A DNA stretch of 64,000 nucleotides from Polytrichum commune (GCA_950295325.1 OX485803.1:42299554-42363553); one strand, 5' to 3'; shown: positions 51,466-63,319, counted from the stretch's first letter. Numbers and translations are program-made. Notes: generated by a model not told the origin, from the sequence alone.

Positions 51466-51702
51466 GTGCCCGGGACGTTTTTGGGCGTAATATACAGTCA
51501 GTCCGTCAAGATCCTAGTGATTCTAACTCCAACCGGTTACATGTTGACATCTTCCGGTTTTTCTTTAATTCATTCAAGGTATATTCTTCTGTAGATTCCT
51601 TTAAACTGACTGGTAATTCTCCTGAAGTCTCCAATTTCAACCGCTTATTTCTCAAACTGAACCGGTTCATCTACTGTAACTAACCGCCGATTCTTCCTGA
51701 GC
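51466..51702 (+). repeat. AACCGGTT module (family A), copy 5
   Basis: Full copy from gtgcccgggacgttttt to aaccgccgattcttcc, with tccaaccggttacatg and tgaaccggttcat. Followed after ~33 bp by truncated copy 6. Confidence 0.8.
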
Positions 51703-51734
51703 AGTGATGTGCACCCAAGCAAATTCGTGCAAGC

Positions 51735-51808
51735 CAATGTTTGGGAAGATTTTTGGGCATTATCGGTGAAGATCCCAGTGTTTCCAAAATCCATCCAACT
51801 GGTTACCA
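51735..51808 (+). repeat. AACCGGTT module (family A), copy 6, truncated
   Basis: Only the first ~75 bp is present (caatgtttgggaagattttt, tatcggtgaagatcccagtg, tccaactggttacc), then the match ends. Confidence 0.65.
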
Positions 51809-52020
51809 GAGTGGGCACGGCAGGCATGACCCATGATTTTACCCTCTCACCCATGCTGACAAAATGTTATGCGATTCATCTCAGATTAAGTCCCTTCCAC
51901 ACTAATTCGGATCCTCTAATACTAATTCCGGGGGTCAAATTGCCAGGATATTGTAAAGGTGGTGTCAAATGTCTTTTGAATAAAGATAAACACATGCTAT
52001 AATATAATATACTATACTAG

Positions 52021-52043
52021 TATATATATATATATATATATAT
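52021..52043. repeat. (TA)n microsatellite
   Basis: Uninterrupted TA dinucleotide run. Confidence 0.9.
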
Positions 52044-53565
52044 GATTGACTGCGTTTTGGCCAGCCTCAAAGAAGGGTAATGATAGCCTTTGCTCGCTTT
52101 CTGACAAGCAAGGCTTCCTTCATAGGTGGCTCCCTCCCTGAAGCCGCCCAAGAAATTAGTTTTTTTTGGGAAAGGAAAGGCCTCCTCCGCCAATGAGGTA
52201 GGCGCCTTAGCCTCCCGACACCCCATACTTTAAATGCAAGAGCCGGCAAGAATGCTCCGTCAGTAGTATTATAACAACTACTTTAGCTCTCTATATATTT
52301 AGGAAAGGTAAAGGAGGGTCTAGTGGGGTTGGGGGTGGGGGGGCCAGTACTACTCCCCTTGCTTGCTACTACCCTTTTGCCTTTGCTACCTAGCTACCTA
52401 GCGAGCGCCCTTGTCTTTCAAGCTCCCTCTCATCATCAACAGCACCCGCTACACGCTTTTCCCCTCCCAAAAAGCTCTCACCCTGTCGTTTCTCCAATTC
52501 CCATTTGCGAGCTTTCCCAACTATTTTTATACTCAAAAGTGATGATCATATGATGGGGTATGACCGGGCAAACTTAGGTACTGCGTCTTTACCCCGGCCC
52601 AACTTCGTAGTCGCCATCATTCGCCGGGGCGTCAAACAATTTTGTGTGGGTGAGGCCTACACTCACCCACGACGACACTTGCTCCAAAAAGACTCCCAAC
52701 GTGGGGCCCTTCCATATTGCTGGAGGTGCATGTATCATTCATTCTACGGCGCTAACAAGAAAGAAGGAAGGAAGGAAGCAAGGAAGCAAGGGAGGAAGGA
52801 AGGCAAGATACATAGATTTCCTCTTCCGCTTTCCTACCCGGTATACTAGAGGATGACTGGGAGCTTTTGAGGGTCAAGTGCATGGGAAAGCTGTGGATAT
52901 TTCCTTGCTTCCCAGGTTTCTACCCCACATGCATGCAACATATATACCCGTGAGATTAATGATACTTCCCTCTTCTTGCATGCACAGTCTAGCTAACCCC
53001 CATAATAAACCAACACTCACTCAATAATATCACACCTTGATTATGCGACCAAGCTTTCTAGTGTTAACTTACCCTCGTATTACGACTACGACGCTCATAA
53101 TACAACATTTGTTAGGCGTGGTTTGTCATATAATAGAGGTAATGGATGCATGCATTGGTGGGACTGACACTATGATTTGCTTTGGGATCAAGGAGTGAGT
53201 TAACGATGGGTTCATCAATGGGTTAACTTAGGTTAACTTAAGCTAATCGTTTGAAGCCTTTGTTTCAAAACAAGCGTTGCACTTTTTGTCTTTAGATTTG
53301 GGTGGAGGAGGAGGATTTGGGGATTGCTGGATCTGCAAACTGTAATTATGAAGTTATTGATTTCTCTTCTCTCATTCGAAACTTGTCCTCGCATTTGAAA
53401 CTTATGTCTCTTTAGAGTGGAATTTCCAGTCCTCGCCAACTTATACTCCTAGATTTGCCCATGCCACTCTTCAAATTCTTGGCTCCGCAGGGGATGGCAA
53501 TCTTGTTTGGCAGATGCTTTTCATTTTGGTTATAAGTTCAAGAATTTTAGTGTGGATGGCCACAT
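52044..53565. other. Intergenic, with GGAA microsatellite
   Basis: No gene recognised with confidence. 52766-52806 is a degenerate GGAA/GCAA repeat. The last ~300 bp before 53566 probably include the decayed N-terminal half of the pogo transposase, but I cannot align it by eye. Confidence 0.4.
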
Positions 53566-54724
53566 ATGCACATGAAACAACTTGCATTGACCTCCTCCGC
53601 ATTGCTTATGGCATTGGAAGATGTTTACAATATGGATGAGACTAGTTTATTTATCGTCCTTAACCAATCAAGACATAGCACAAGGAAAAGTTTGTGGGCG
53701 CAAAATTCAAAAGAACCATCTCACTTTGGCTCTTGTTGTACACACGACATGCATTGACAAGTTGAAACCTAGGATTATTTACAAATGTCTATGCCCAAGA
53801 TGCTTTGGAAGATTGTTGCCAATATATTATGTGTGGTGGTTTGCAAATTAAACAACATGGATGACATCGTATGTATTTGAAAGTTGGACGATGGCCTCAA
53901 CATACATAATTTTGAATCTCAAAAGCGGAAGGTATTTTTAATCATGAACACATTTCCTACTCGTTCCCTTAAGCATCTTGCACTTGAGCAATATTGCTAT
54001 TCTTTTCTTACCACCTAATGTTACAAGTGTGGTGCAACCTTTGGATCATGGAATGGTTGTTTCATTCAAAGTTCGGTATAAGAAGAAGCTTTTGGAATGG
54101 GTGTTCTCTTAGTTTGATTCTTGTACTACTTACCGTGACTTGAGGAAAATAATGCCTAATGTAAGGCACGTTGTTATACGGTGTTGTACAATGTGGAGAG
54201 AAATGGATACCCAGATTATACAAAACAATTGGAAGCTTCCAAGATTTTACCAGCAGATTGGATCGTTCATTTTGCCATATATAATGACACATGAGAAATT
54301 GAGAATGAAAGAAGCAACAGATGAATTGCCAATTCCCATCTCCTCTTTGAATCTTGGAAGTGAAGAAATGCCTATTGAAGGACATGTGGAATTGGTAGGG
54401 TAGGAAATGGTTGATGTATAGTACCACATAATTGAGTTGGTGGATTTAGCATGGGGTAGACAAATCTATTTGGGTTTGGATTTGAATGAAGACCCAATGG
54501 AGGGAAATGATGTAGATGACCAACCAACACCATTAGTCAAGCTTCCTCAAGCCCATGAGTATGCCCAATTACTATCAAATTTTGCAATGGAGTGTTCTTT
54601 GGAGTTATCAATTATAGATGTGATAAACACGCACTTTTTTATGGATAAATTGAACAAGATGTTAATTTCCAACATCAACAAACATCATCTTAAGGCAATA
54701 GATTCTTACTTTCGTAGTGTGTGA
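53566..54724 (+). pseudogene. pogo/Tigger-like (CENP-B-related) DDE transposase pseudogene
   Basis: The DDE domain of pogo-group transposases is readable across shifting frames. YNMDETSLFIVL (53620-53660) carries the first catalytic Asp. GKVCGRKIQKNHLTLALVV (53683-53740) and LKPRIIYKCLCPRCF match the family's KVSGRK...LTLAL....KL.P..IGK...PRCF. PNVTSVVQPLDHGMVVSFK (54010-54075, reconstructed across a frameshift) matches the conserved NVTS..QPLD.G block. A QIIQNNWK..ILPADW-like block (~54215-54260) matches the C-terminal NCW motif. The tail 54437-54724 ends LKAIDSYFRSV. Frameshifts and stops disable it. It may be a source relative of the CAGT/TA elements at 12046 and 60006, but its own ends are not identified. 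Confidence 0.8.
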
Positions 54725-54780
54725 TATGGTGAAGCCATCATCATTGGACTACATATATTTAAACCTCCATATTGTGTGAC

Positions 54781-54913
54781 ATAACATTATTCAAATCCAT
54801 AACAATGTTTTGTGGGACTCACAATATTCCCCACTTTCAAACTAAATGTGGGAAATATTTTGTGGAATACTGCCAGTTCCACAAAACATTGCTATGGATT
54901 TGAATAATGTTAT
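54781..54913. repeat. Fold-back hairpin element (133 bp)
   Basis: The arms 54781-54815 and 54879-54913 are 35 bp, reverse complementary with one mismatch (ataacattattcaaatccat ... atggatttgaataatgttat). The interior carries a second, shorter nested stem (cacaatattccccac / gtgggaaatattttgtg). Its terminal ATAACATTATT is the same as that of the fold-back MITE at 40362. Confidence 0.85.
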
Positions 54914-55574
54914 GGACGTTGTGAGCATATTTCATCAATAAGAATGTTATTTCATACTTATGTATCTTCATTGCGTACACAAAATGACATTTTACATTGA
55001 ATTTGGACATTTTGTTGAAACCCTTGATAGTCTGACATTTAAGACCAAAATGTCATATTATGCATAATGCAACATTTGGATAATACAACACTTTCTTGCA
55101 TGACCAGACGTGTCATATTAAAGGGGGAGAATAATAATGTAATAATATAAATTCAACTAAAAAGGATATTGGTGCACCGTTGTTGGCCTTGACATGAATA
55201 GGTGAACATTTTCCTACTGTGATCATGTTTAATCAAGCATCAATGCATGGTACTTCCATCCTTTTGGAGGGTGTTCACCACATAAGTTTATCTTGCATGT
55301 ATGTGAGGTATGTGGGTGCTTAAGTGGCTCATGTTTTTCTTGTTTCTCCATCTCCTATTGATCACATTTTGCGTCTTGGAATTTGTGTTGAATTAGCAAA
55401 TCTATGCTGAAGCATCAACATAAATGATTAGATTGAGAACATAGTTCTTTTGATTAGTTTGGTTATCATAAGTGCATTTTTGTTAAGTTGAATGCTCATG
55501 TCTTCCAAGAACTTGTGTTCACTATCAAGTCTTTATGAAATTTGAAGATCTAGTCCAACCTCTTTCAACACATG
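54914..55574. other. Intergenic, no gene recognised
   Basis: AT-rich, nothing recognised. Confidence 0.35.
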
Positions 55575-55690
55575 TGTTTTTTTGTGCAGTGTTTGTTCTT
55601 TGATTATCACCTAACCATGCACCAATCAAATATAGGTGTCCGATAAGAAAAGTAACGGAATGACACCCACATACGTTAAGATATAGTAAC
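55575..55690 (+). repeat. Dispersed repeat G, copy 1
   Basis: Direct match to 62985-63090: caccaatcaaatataggtgt then ccgataagaaaagtaac and the flanking acatgtgt. Class unknown. Confidence 0.55.
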
Positions 55691-55719
55691 GTATTTGGCG
55701 GTCATTGTTCTTGATTGGA

Positions 55720-55890
55720 TGCCTATATTTTGATTGATTTATGGCAAGGTTTGTAGTCAACACATGATTGAATTACATGCTCAAAATATAAACAAAGTTT
55801 TAGGTTCAATAATTAACACTTATGGAAAGGCCTATATGACATAGAATAAGAGGATCTTCACTTTGACCACTTACATCTTTTGCAAGGAAA
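55720..55890 (-). pseudogene. LINE 3' fragment (same family as 14640-15760)
   Basis: Direct-orientation match to ~14670-14850: ttatggcaaggtttgtagt, atgctcaaaatata and gaataagaggatcttcactt then tgac. No reverse-transcriptase core is present. Confidence 0.6.
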
Positions 55891-58502
55891 AGAAAAAGAA
55901 AAGAAAAACTAATGTCATGCAATCTGACGTGAATTTGAGCCCATTGGCCCTACCTTGCTCAAGAGTCCCCTTGGTGTAGGGTGGGGTTTCACTACCTACC
56001 TCATGTTAGGGGTGTGTGTGTGTGTGTGTGTTGGGGGGGGGGGGGGGGGTAATGGGTTCTTGTTTATTGTCAAGTTTCCTCTTGTCAAGTACAAGGTATG
56101 CAAGGTATTTAATGGCTATCTGGTGAACAATGTTCATGGTTTTTTAATTAGTGATATGGGAATATGTAGTTTTCTTTGAGGAGTTCTATGCTTCTTGTGT
56201 GTATAGTGCCTCTTACCTCTACGATAATAGTTATGTGGGGTCGAACCTTCCAACCTTGTGCTCTTGTTGCATTTATTAATGGGTTGTGTTTGTTTCTTTG
56301 TTCATTTGTATGGCTCGGTCAAGGAGTCTATCATGTGTGAAGGTGAATTTGACGATTTGGATGGTTAAGTCCAAAGTGGGTGTGAGGGGGGCTTTTGTTT
56401 GTACGTGGTGCCATGTATGTATACGATATTGAGTCATAGTTTTGCAAGGCAATCACATAGTGTGGTGTTGTCGTGTAGCTTAGTATTCATGGGATGGTGT
56501 TGTCTTCATGGTCACTATGTTGGTTACCAACATTAATGTGTGTGAGGTATCTAGTGTGCACACTTTATTTTTGTAGGTTGATGAGTTGGTGGGTCTCAAC
56601 GTTGTGTTTGCAATTCTTAGGCCCTTAATAAATTTATTGTTGCATAGAGAAGTAGGTGTGATCAAGTATCTTTGTTGTTATTTTGGCTTAGTGTGGAGTT
56701 GGGGTTGGTGTATGTTTGTGGCCACAAAAGGTTTTCTCCATGGTTGCCCATGTATTGGGCAAATTGAATTTTGAGGAGTTGTGTGATTTGTGCAAACAAA
56801 GTGCGTTGAGTTTTCTAGGAGTGGTTAGAGAGTTTGTGGTGTTTGTTAAGAAGCCATTTTTCTGAATATGCGAAAATAATAGCTTTTGCTTTTGTGAGCC
56901 AATTGTGTTCCATTTTTATGCACGATTTAGGCTTTTATTGTCCTGATTGGTTGGTGCTTAAGGGAGGTTTGGCTAGTTTGTATGGTGTAGTGTGGGCTAA
57001 ATATATGTGTGGTGTCGTCAGTTGTCAGTGAGTCTGCTATGCGGTTTCTGCTTATGTGGGCTTTGACTTTTTGGATGGCCATGTTGTGTCGGAACCATGT
57101 CATGTGTTGTACTATGGATGTTATTGTTAATTTATCCGAGTGATTATGTTGGGATAGATGATGTTGAGGCTATATGTAAAGATATGTATGTCATGGTTGA
57201 CTTCCTGTGTATTGGCTAGTGCTAGCCATATAGCATAATATTCTTCTTTGAGGATATTTTGAAAGCATGGGAGCTACACTAAATAGTCCTACTAGTGTAG
57301 GTGGAAAATTAGCACGGCCACACTAATTTTCTAGTCAAGGTGGAAATAATGTGGGTCCAAGACCCCGAGTCTTTCCCCAAGTCTTCATGAAGACTTCCGA
57401 CCAACACATAAAGCATTTTGAAACTAGAAATTAGTTACTAATCCCAATGGCCGTAAACTTTCATGTGGAAATGGAAGTGCCCACAAGTATAGGTTCACGT
57501 AAGTTAATAGTTTTTTGGAATTGTCAGTCATAAGTTTTTGCACAATGCAATGAGCACATCAACCACCAATGATTTAGAAGAAATATCCACTGTACTCATG
57601 CAGGGGCATTTTATTTTATTGTATATCTCTTGCTTAGGGATGGTGAATTGCATCTTTGATGGCCAGAAACACAAGATAGATTTATGTCAGTCAAGCTGAT
57701 GAGCATCATCGGTCAACTAGCAGTAGTAGTGAGGGGCAAAAGCAAGTTCAGGCCAACGAATTTGTCCTACCCTCTAAATTGGCCTTTTCATTCCACAGAA
57801 ATTAAATACATGATAAATGACACTCCAAATATTTGTCCAAGAAGTCTTTTTTTCCCCACCTGTGTGAGTGCATAAAATCCCAGTATTATTGATACTTTGT
57901 ATCGTGATGAATACTAATATATAGGCCTCCATTTATTGCCTTGACTTGTGGAAAGGGGAAAACTGACCACCCCCGGGCCTCCAAAAGTGGTTTTGAGCTT
58001 ATACACTAGTACTACTACATAGCTATCTTACATACAAAGTGACCTTTTAGGGTGGGCATTTTTATGCAGCAAAAAGCAAAGTTGTTGTTGCAGAAGCCAG
58101 GGCACATGAGCTGACTGATCCAATTACAAATCAAAGATGAGGCCCAATTAGCTGCTCCTAGTTCCAACTACTTTTCTAAAGCATTCACGAGCCTCTTGCC
58201 CTAGCCTGCTGGGCATGGGGGTGCCCTTCACTTCATGGCCCTTCCCTTTCAATTATACTTTCAACATTCAATCAACGTTTTCCAAATTGAATCGACTCAT
58301 GTCCACACGCCTTAAGTAACCAATGGGCAACTTATTACTATGCTCCCTATAGAGAGTTCGAAGGAGGAGAAATTGGGGGTAAACAGTTGGGATGCAGCGT
58401 AGGAGGAAGAAGGGGCGAAGCCTCGGGTGCACCAAGATTTGTGCCTTAACAATGTAGTGCTAAAATGCGTAGATCTCAATGGCATGAGTTTTGGGTTAGA
58501 AA
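55891..58502. other. Intergenic, with G17/GT tract and a G+T-skewed stretch
   Basis: No gene recognised. A GT microsatellite (56011-56032) runs straight into a G17 run (56033-56049). From ~56150 to 57240 the plus strand is visibly rich in G and T and poor in C. 58300-58500 contains short open frames on both strands without recognised domains. Confidence 0.4.
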
Positions 58503-58518
58503 CAAAACATAAGGGATT

Positions 58519-59888
58519 TTTAAATTTTTTTTTGAGACAGAAGGCCAGCCAACGCCAAAATGGATACCACAAAAGAAAAAACACACGCCCTCACCGAGGG
58601 GAGGCGGAACCCCTCGGACGTGCGAACACCGCCACGTAAAAAGAACCAAGACTCAACCCCTACCAAGGACAACCCCGGGACCCACCGTGCCAAGGACAAC
58701 CCCCAAACCACCAAGACGCCGGACCACCGAGGAGGCCACCCCGCCCTATCTACGCAGTCTTCTCCAATTCCAAGTCATGTGCAAGTCGTGTCTTCGACAA
58801 AGAACGCCCCTAGCTCCCCACGACTTGTCAAAGACGCAACATGACCTCTTTAGAGAATTCGCTAACCTTGATATGTTCCATCACCCTCTTCCATGCCATC
58901 TTAGCATAAATAATCAACGCGTCCCAAATCTGTTGCTTAATCTTAGCTTCGTGCCATTGTGCCTGGTTGAATACTTTGTCATTACGCTCAATCCAAATGG
59001 TCCAAAGCGTAATGCCCCTAAGAAGGTGCCAAATTTTAACCACTTTACCATACCTTTTGGGGATTCTTTCCCCGAACACCACTTGCTTTCAATTGAAGCA
59101 TTCATAATTGCCAGACCTATTCCCACACATTTCATGCATGATATAGGTCGCCCACCTCCAGGCCCTCCTAGCCTGAATGCAATCCCATAACTTATGTTTA
59201 ACAGATTCACTGGTGTTAGGAAGGCAAAACACGCATTGCTTGGAGATAGTGGCCGGAGCAATGCGTGCCCTCCACTCATTCACCGCCACCGCCTTGTGCC
59301 AAATAGACCAGATAAATGGGGCTTCCTTACCTGACCGCATTGGGTCCCACACTTGAGACCAGTAAAACTTGTAATTCCCTGGGAGGTAGCCTGGCCATTT
59401 ATCCGCCGCCCGAGTGGTGCCGGGACTCCTATTGAGAATGTTGTCACGGCCACCCTTGGTGGTGTAATCAAGGAAGTGGTTGCCATCCATCCATCTCCAT
59501 CTGTCCGGATCCCACCCAAGAGAGGCCAATTTACCATAGAAGAGAATAATTTCCTCTCTTTGCCCTTCTCTCTTAGGTCCCCTCTTGGTGTGGATAATCT
59601 TAACTTTGTGAAAGAATCCTTCCAGCTCACCCTGAGGCCGTTCCCATTCCCTAAGGCATCTAGAGTGTGTACCTACCGTGTAACATTGCACCGGTAGGGT
59701 TAGGGTAAGAATTTTCCTTTGCAAGCATTCGGGGGTGAACTCCTCACCACATCTAATGACCAAGGCCGGGTCTTCCTCGGTGCCCACATAGAAACCTACC
59801 CACTGTCCGGCATAAGTAGTATCCTCCTCGGTAACCAAGAGATGGCGCCAATATCGGGATATTTCATCCGTCACCTCCTCCCAGTCTC
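58519..59888 (-). mobile_element. LINE, 5'-truncated, with 16-bp target-site duplication, copy 2
   Basis: Minus-strand LINE 3' segment. The duplication caaaacataagggatt is present exactly at 58503-58518 and 59889-59904, the signature of target-primed reverse transcription. The 3' end on the minus strand is ...ccttctgtctc plus an A-rich tail. Coding: 59888-59089 encodes the end of ORF2 with the zf-RVT domain (FIWSIWHKAVAVNEWRARI, then CVFC...H...C); after a frameshift/stop near 59085 the C-terminus continues in 59082-58828 (LWTIWIERNDKVFNQAQW). There is no reverse-transcriptase domain, so the copy is dead on arrival. It is less decayed than copy 1 at 10.1 kb. The 3' UTR shares repeats of ccaaggacaacccc with copy 1. 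Confidence 0.9.
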
Positions 59889-60005
59889 CAAAACATAAGG
59901 GATTCAATGATAATCGGACCATAGTAAGTGGTATACAGATCTAAGATTCATATTCTAGATCCGGATCTTGTTTAGACCTAGGTGAGGTATTGAACCAAGA
60001 GCATA

Positions 60006-60604
60006 CAGTCTACCCTCTATAAATGTTAACCCTCGGGAGTGGATCAAAGTTAACATTTATAGAGGTGTTAACAATTATAAAATTACTTTTTTGAGCAATA
60101 TACAAATCTTAACATTTATAAATATAAGCAATTGTGAAGAGTCCTTGTGAGAGAATACCATTCATAAAACTGCAAACCCAATCAAAACTTTATTCAATTT
60201 CAAGTTTACAAATCACGGGTGAAGTTTGAATCAATGGTTCTTTGGTGAGTTTCATCTGCATGCATGACTTGCAAATATTTCTCAATCTGCACCAACAAAC
60301 CCACATACTTGGACACATCACATGAACGTGATTCCATGTACCTTCTAATGGTACCAAAACTAGATTGCAAGTCACTATAAGATGGAATGGGTTCCACCTT
60401 ATTATAATGGTTTTTATCATCCATATTATGGTTGTATTTCATTCGTTAACATTTATAAAGTCAAATTTACAAAGAAGGGAGTATCATTTTGTTAACAGTT
60501 AACACATTTAACATTTATAGTGTGCAATATGTGGGGAGTAGAAGAAAGTTAACATTTAGAGAGGGTTAACACTTATAGGTGTAACATTTATAGAGGATGG
60601 ACTG
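60006..60604 (-). mobile_element. Non-autonomous pogo-like element (599 bp), TA duplication
   Basis: Ends are TA|CAGTCTACCCTCTATAAATG and the inverse at the right, ...CATTTATAGAGGATGGACTG|TA. Many additional (T)TAACATTTATA motifs lie inside both sub-terminal regions. On the minus strand 60442-60206 encodes a short tail (IPSYSDLQSSFGTIRRYME ... TIDSNF) resembling the extreme C-terminus of pogo-group transposases; the rest of the transposase is deleted. It is an internal-deletion derivative of an autonomous relative. Confidence 0.85.
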
Positions 60605-61089
60605 TAGATCGGTAATGAAGGCGTGTGGGAAGGACTAGCTGACTCAAAGAAACCGAGATCGGAACTAAGATGAAGTCATTTGCAACAAAGATTTGTCATG
60701 GGAGTGGATCACGATTTGATCCATTGTTGGAGGAGAAGAGAGGTTGGATATCTGGCGAAGCACGGAGGCATGATGTTGAAATGTCAGACGCCGTGATAGA
60801 AGTCATGGTAGAGGCTAGCAAGCAAATCTAAGGGAGGGGAGCTCAACCCATTCAAAGAACAAATCGGTGAGATCCTTCTATCAAATATGGAAAACATTTA
60901 GTGGGTTATTAGTGAGGAAAGATGCTATTATTTTTAAGATTAACATTCAAAAGTTGTTTGCATGAAAAGATTCATATTCCAGAATATTGCATTGATTTTA
61001 CTTTCATCGTTACATGAAACATCCATAATGAGATAGATAGAAACTCCAACCCCTTTCAAGCAAGGGGTCGGTGTGAATAAAGTGTCCGT

Positions 61090-61400
61090 TCGTAATGCCA
61101 ATGACCCGATGCCCACTGGACAAGGGGACATTGGGGCAATACTACTCTCCCCTTTCGAGGATGGACACTATAGTGACACACTATACAAGTTCCTAGCTAG
61201 CCACTAGTGCCTTGAAGATACCGGACATGGTATCCCCCCAAAGGGCTTTGAGGTACCCATACAACAAGGTCCAAGGACCCCCCACCATAGTTGGGTGGAC
61301 TAAGGTGGTGAGCACCACGCTGGCATGGGGAATAGAACCCACAACCTCCTCATTGGGGGTCATGAGCCCTAGCCACCAAGCCAAGGCCCGTGGTGCCTCA
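61090..61400 (-). mobile_element. tRNA-derived SINE
   Basis: On the minus strand the head reads gccttggcttggtggctagg (A-box-like TGGCTTGGTGG) followed ~35 bp later by gtgggttctattcccc (B-box-like GGTTCTATTCC), the internal Pol III promoter layout of plant SINEs. The body continues to ~61090 with ggaacttgtatagtgtgtca, a tail shared with 45880-45985. Exact 3' end and target duplication not determined. Confidence 0.65.
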
Positions 61401-61402
61401 TC

Positions 61403-61584
61403 CATAATAACATTATAAGGTAGTGTGTGTTCGTTCATGTGGGCACTGGGAATATAATCATGGGATGTCCCAATGTAGTGCAAGGAGACTCACATTAAAA
61501 CAGAATTTGCACTAGGTTGGGGCATCAAATGGTTATATTCTCATGGCCCACATGAACGGACATACACTACTTAATATTGTTATG
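61403..61584. mobile_element. Fold-back MITE, copy 2
   Basis: Same family as 40362-40529: ends ataataacattataagg and ttaatattgttatg, inner arms cgttcatgtggg and cccacatgaacg, apex around 61490-61500. It abuts the 5' end of the SINE, so one of the two inserted next to the other. Confidence 0.8.
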
Positions 61585-62984
61585 TCCAAGGCTATTGGAG
61601 CAAATAATAGGGGGTTGAATTAAGGCTAAATCTAAATCCATCCTAAATATGGTATCCAACTTGGGTTGTACATCTAAGAAAGAATTAGCATACTCAGGTC
61701 TTGACAACCAAGTTATCCACAAAGCACCTCAAACAAGGATCAAACTTTTATTATTAAGAGTTTGTTAGCTCATCTTGTGACGGAGCCTAATTTTGAAAGT
61801 TGGGTGAAACTCCTTGGACCTCCTCTATCAATATCAAAAACTTTAAGAGAACTTCTAAAATCCAAAACATGGTCTGTCCATTAGACACGCTACCCTAAAT
61901 CACATATTAGTCTAGCAAGGCTAGTCAGGCCTATTGATCCTTATATGACAAGATAGAATAGTGCATGGTATTTCATGCCTTAAGGAAGCTTGGATGACTT
62001 TACAAATTAACTCTCAAACTCACCTATTGGCCAACTCTCCTAGACTATGGTTCGGAGTCTTTATGGATAAGTCTAATGTTATAATTGTTTATGTCTTGTT
62101 CGCACTACATCATTTATGGTATTTTGTGTCACATAATATTTGGAAGGATGCAATGCTATACACTATAGATCTCATTTTTTTCCTCCAACAAAGGTCAAAT
62201 TGGTTATTTGGACAATATCAAACATTAACATCTCTATTTGATAAAAATGTACATTAATAGATAAAACTTTTAGCATTGTGTAACTCCAAACAGTAAATGA
62301 CACTAACCATCATAAACGGCATAGTGACCTCTAATCATGACCATTGCTTTATAAAAAAAACTCTTATTGATTGACAAATGAGTGGTGAATCCACTTCATT
62401 TTACGCATGTCACCAAAATAAACGTGACCATGCATGTCAAAGAATGGATGACAAAATGACATGCTCATAAATGGATAATGTTTGGTGGTCACTTGTATTT
62501 TGTGGCAAGAGAACCCAAATTGTTTGTGTCAACAAAAGGTGACATTGCTAGTAAACAAAATGTGAAACATGCTAGTCAACAAGATGTAATTTTAGTATAC
62601 AATTTGTCTAAAGTTTTAATCTTCATTGTAAAACAATATGGCCAGTCTAAATTTTGTTTTATATTGTATCTTGTGAACAAGGCTTCTAAAATGTGAAGTG
62701 GATTTTTCTTAGTCATGGTCATCAAAATAGAACCACGAGAAAAATCATTTCTTGTAACCTTTACTCACATGTGTAGAACCACCCTTACAATATGTGGGTG
62801 CTATTGGGTTCGTTTTTTTCACATTCTCCAACTTCTGCCAATTAGATTTGCACAACGAAACACGTGTTGCATCAACTAATCTACAATGAAACATGAACGA
62901 AAATTGGGATTGGATATTGGACTTCCCCTTGTTCAATTGCAGTTATCTTAAAGTACATGTTCGTTGGTTCCTTCTCTTTTACAC
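61585..62984. other. Intergenic, no gene recognised
   Basis: No gene recognised; short open frames without known domains. Confidence 0.35.
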
Positions 62985-63090
62985 ATGTGTCTTTACGATG
63001 TTTGTTATTTGATCTTCATGCGACCACGCACCAATCAAATATAAGACGTCCGATCAAGAAAAGTAACCAAATAACACCGGCATGCCTTCA
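62985..63090 (+). repeat. Dispersed repeat G, copy 2
   Basis: Direct match to 55575-55690 (acatgtgtctttacg, caccaatcaaatataagacg then tccgatcaagaaaagtaac). Confidence 0.55.
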
Positions 63091-63319
63091 TGTATGGTTT
63101 GACATGCTCAACGGGAAGAGGTGGGAATTGCACCCGTACACTAGGGTGGAATCCTCTACATAGCTTCAAGTGCATCCCCTTTCAAGGTGAATTTGACCCG
63201 GTTGGGGAACTAGGTGGTGAGGTGAATGTCCAAAAGCGAGGCCCCGAAGTTGGACCATTGAGTCAGAATGTAATGAGCCCTTTAGAGCGGGTCAATGAAA
63301 TGAACGCATAGAACCGACA

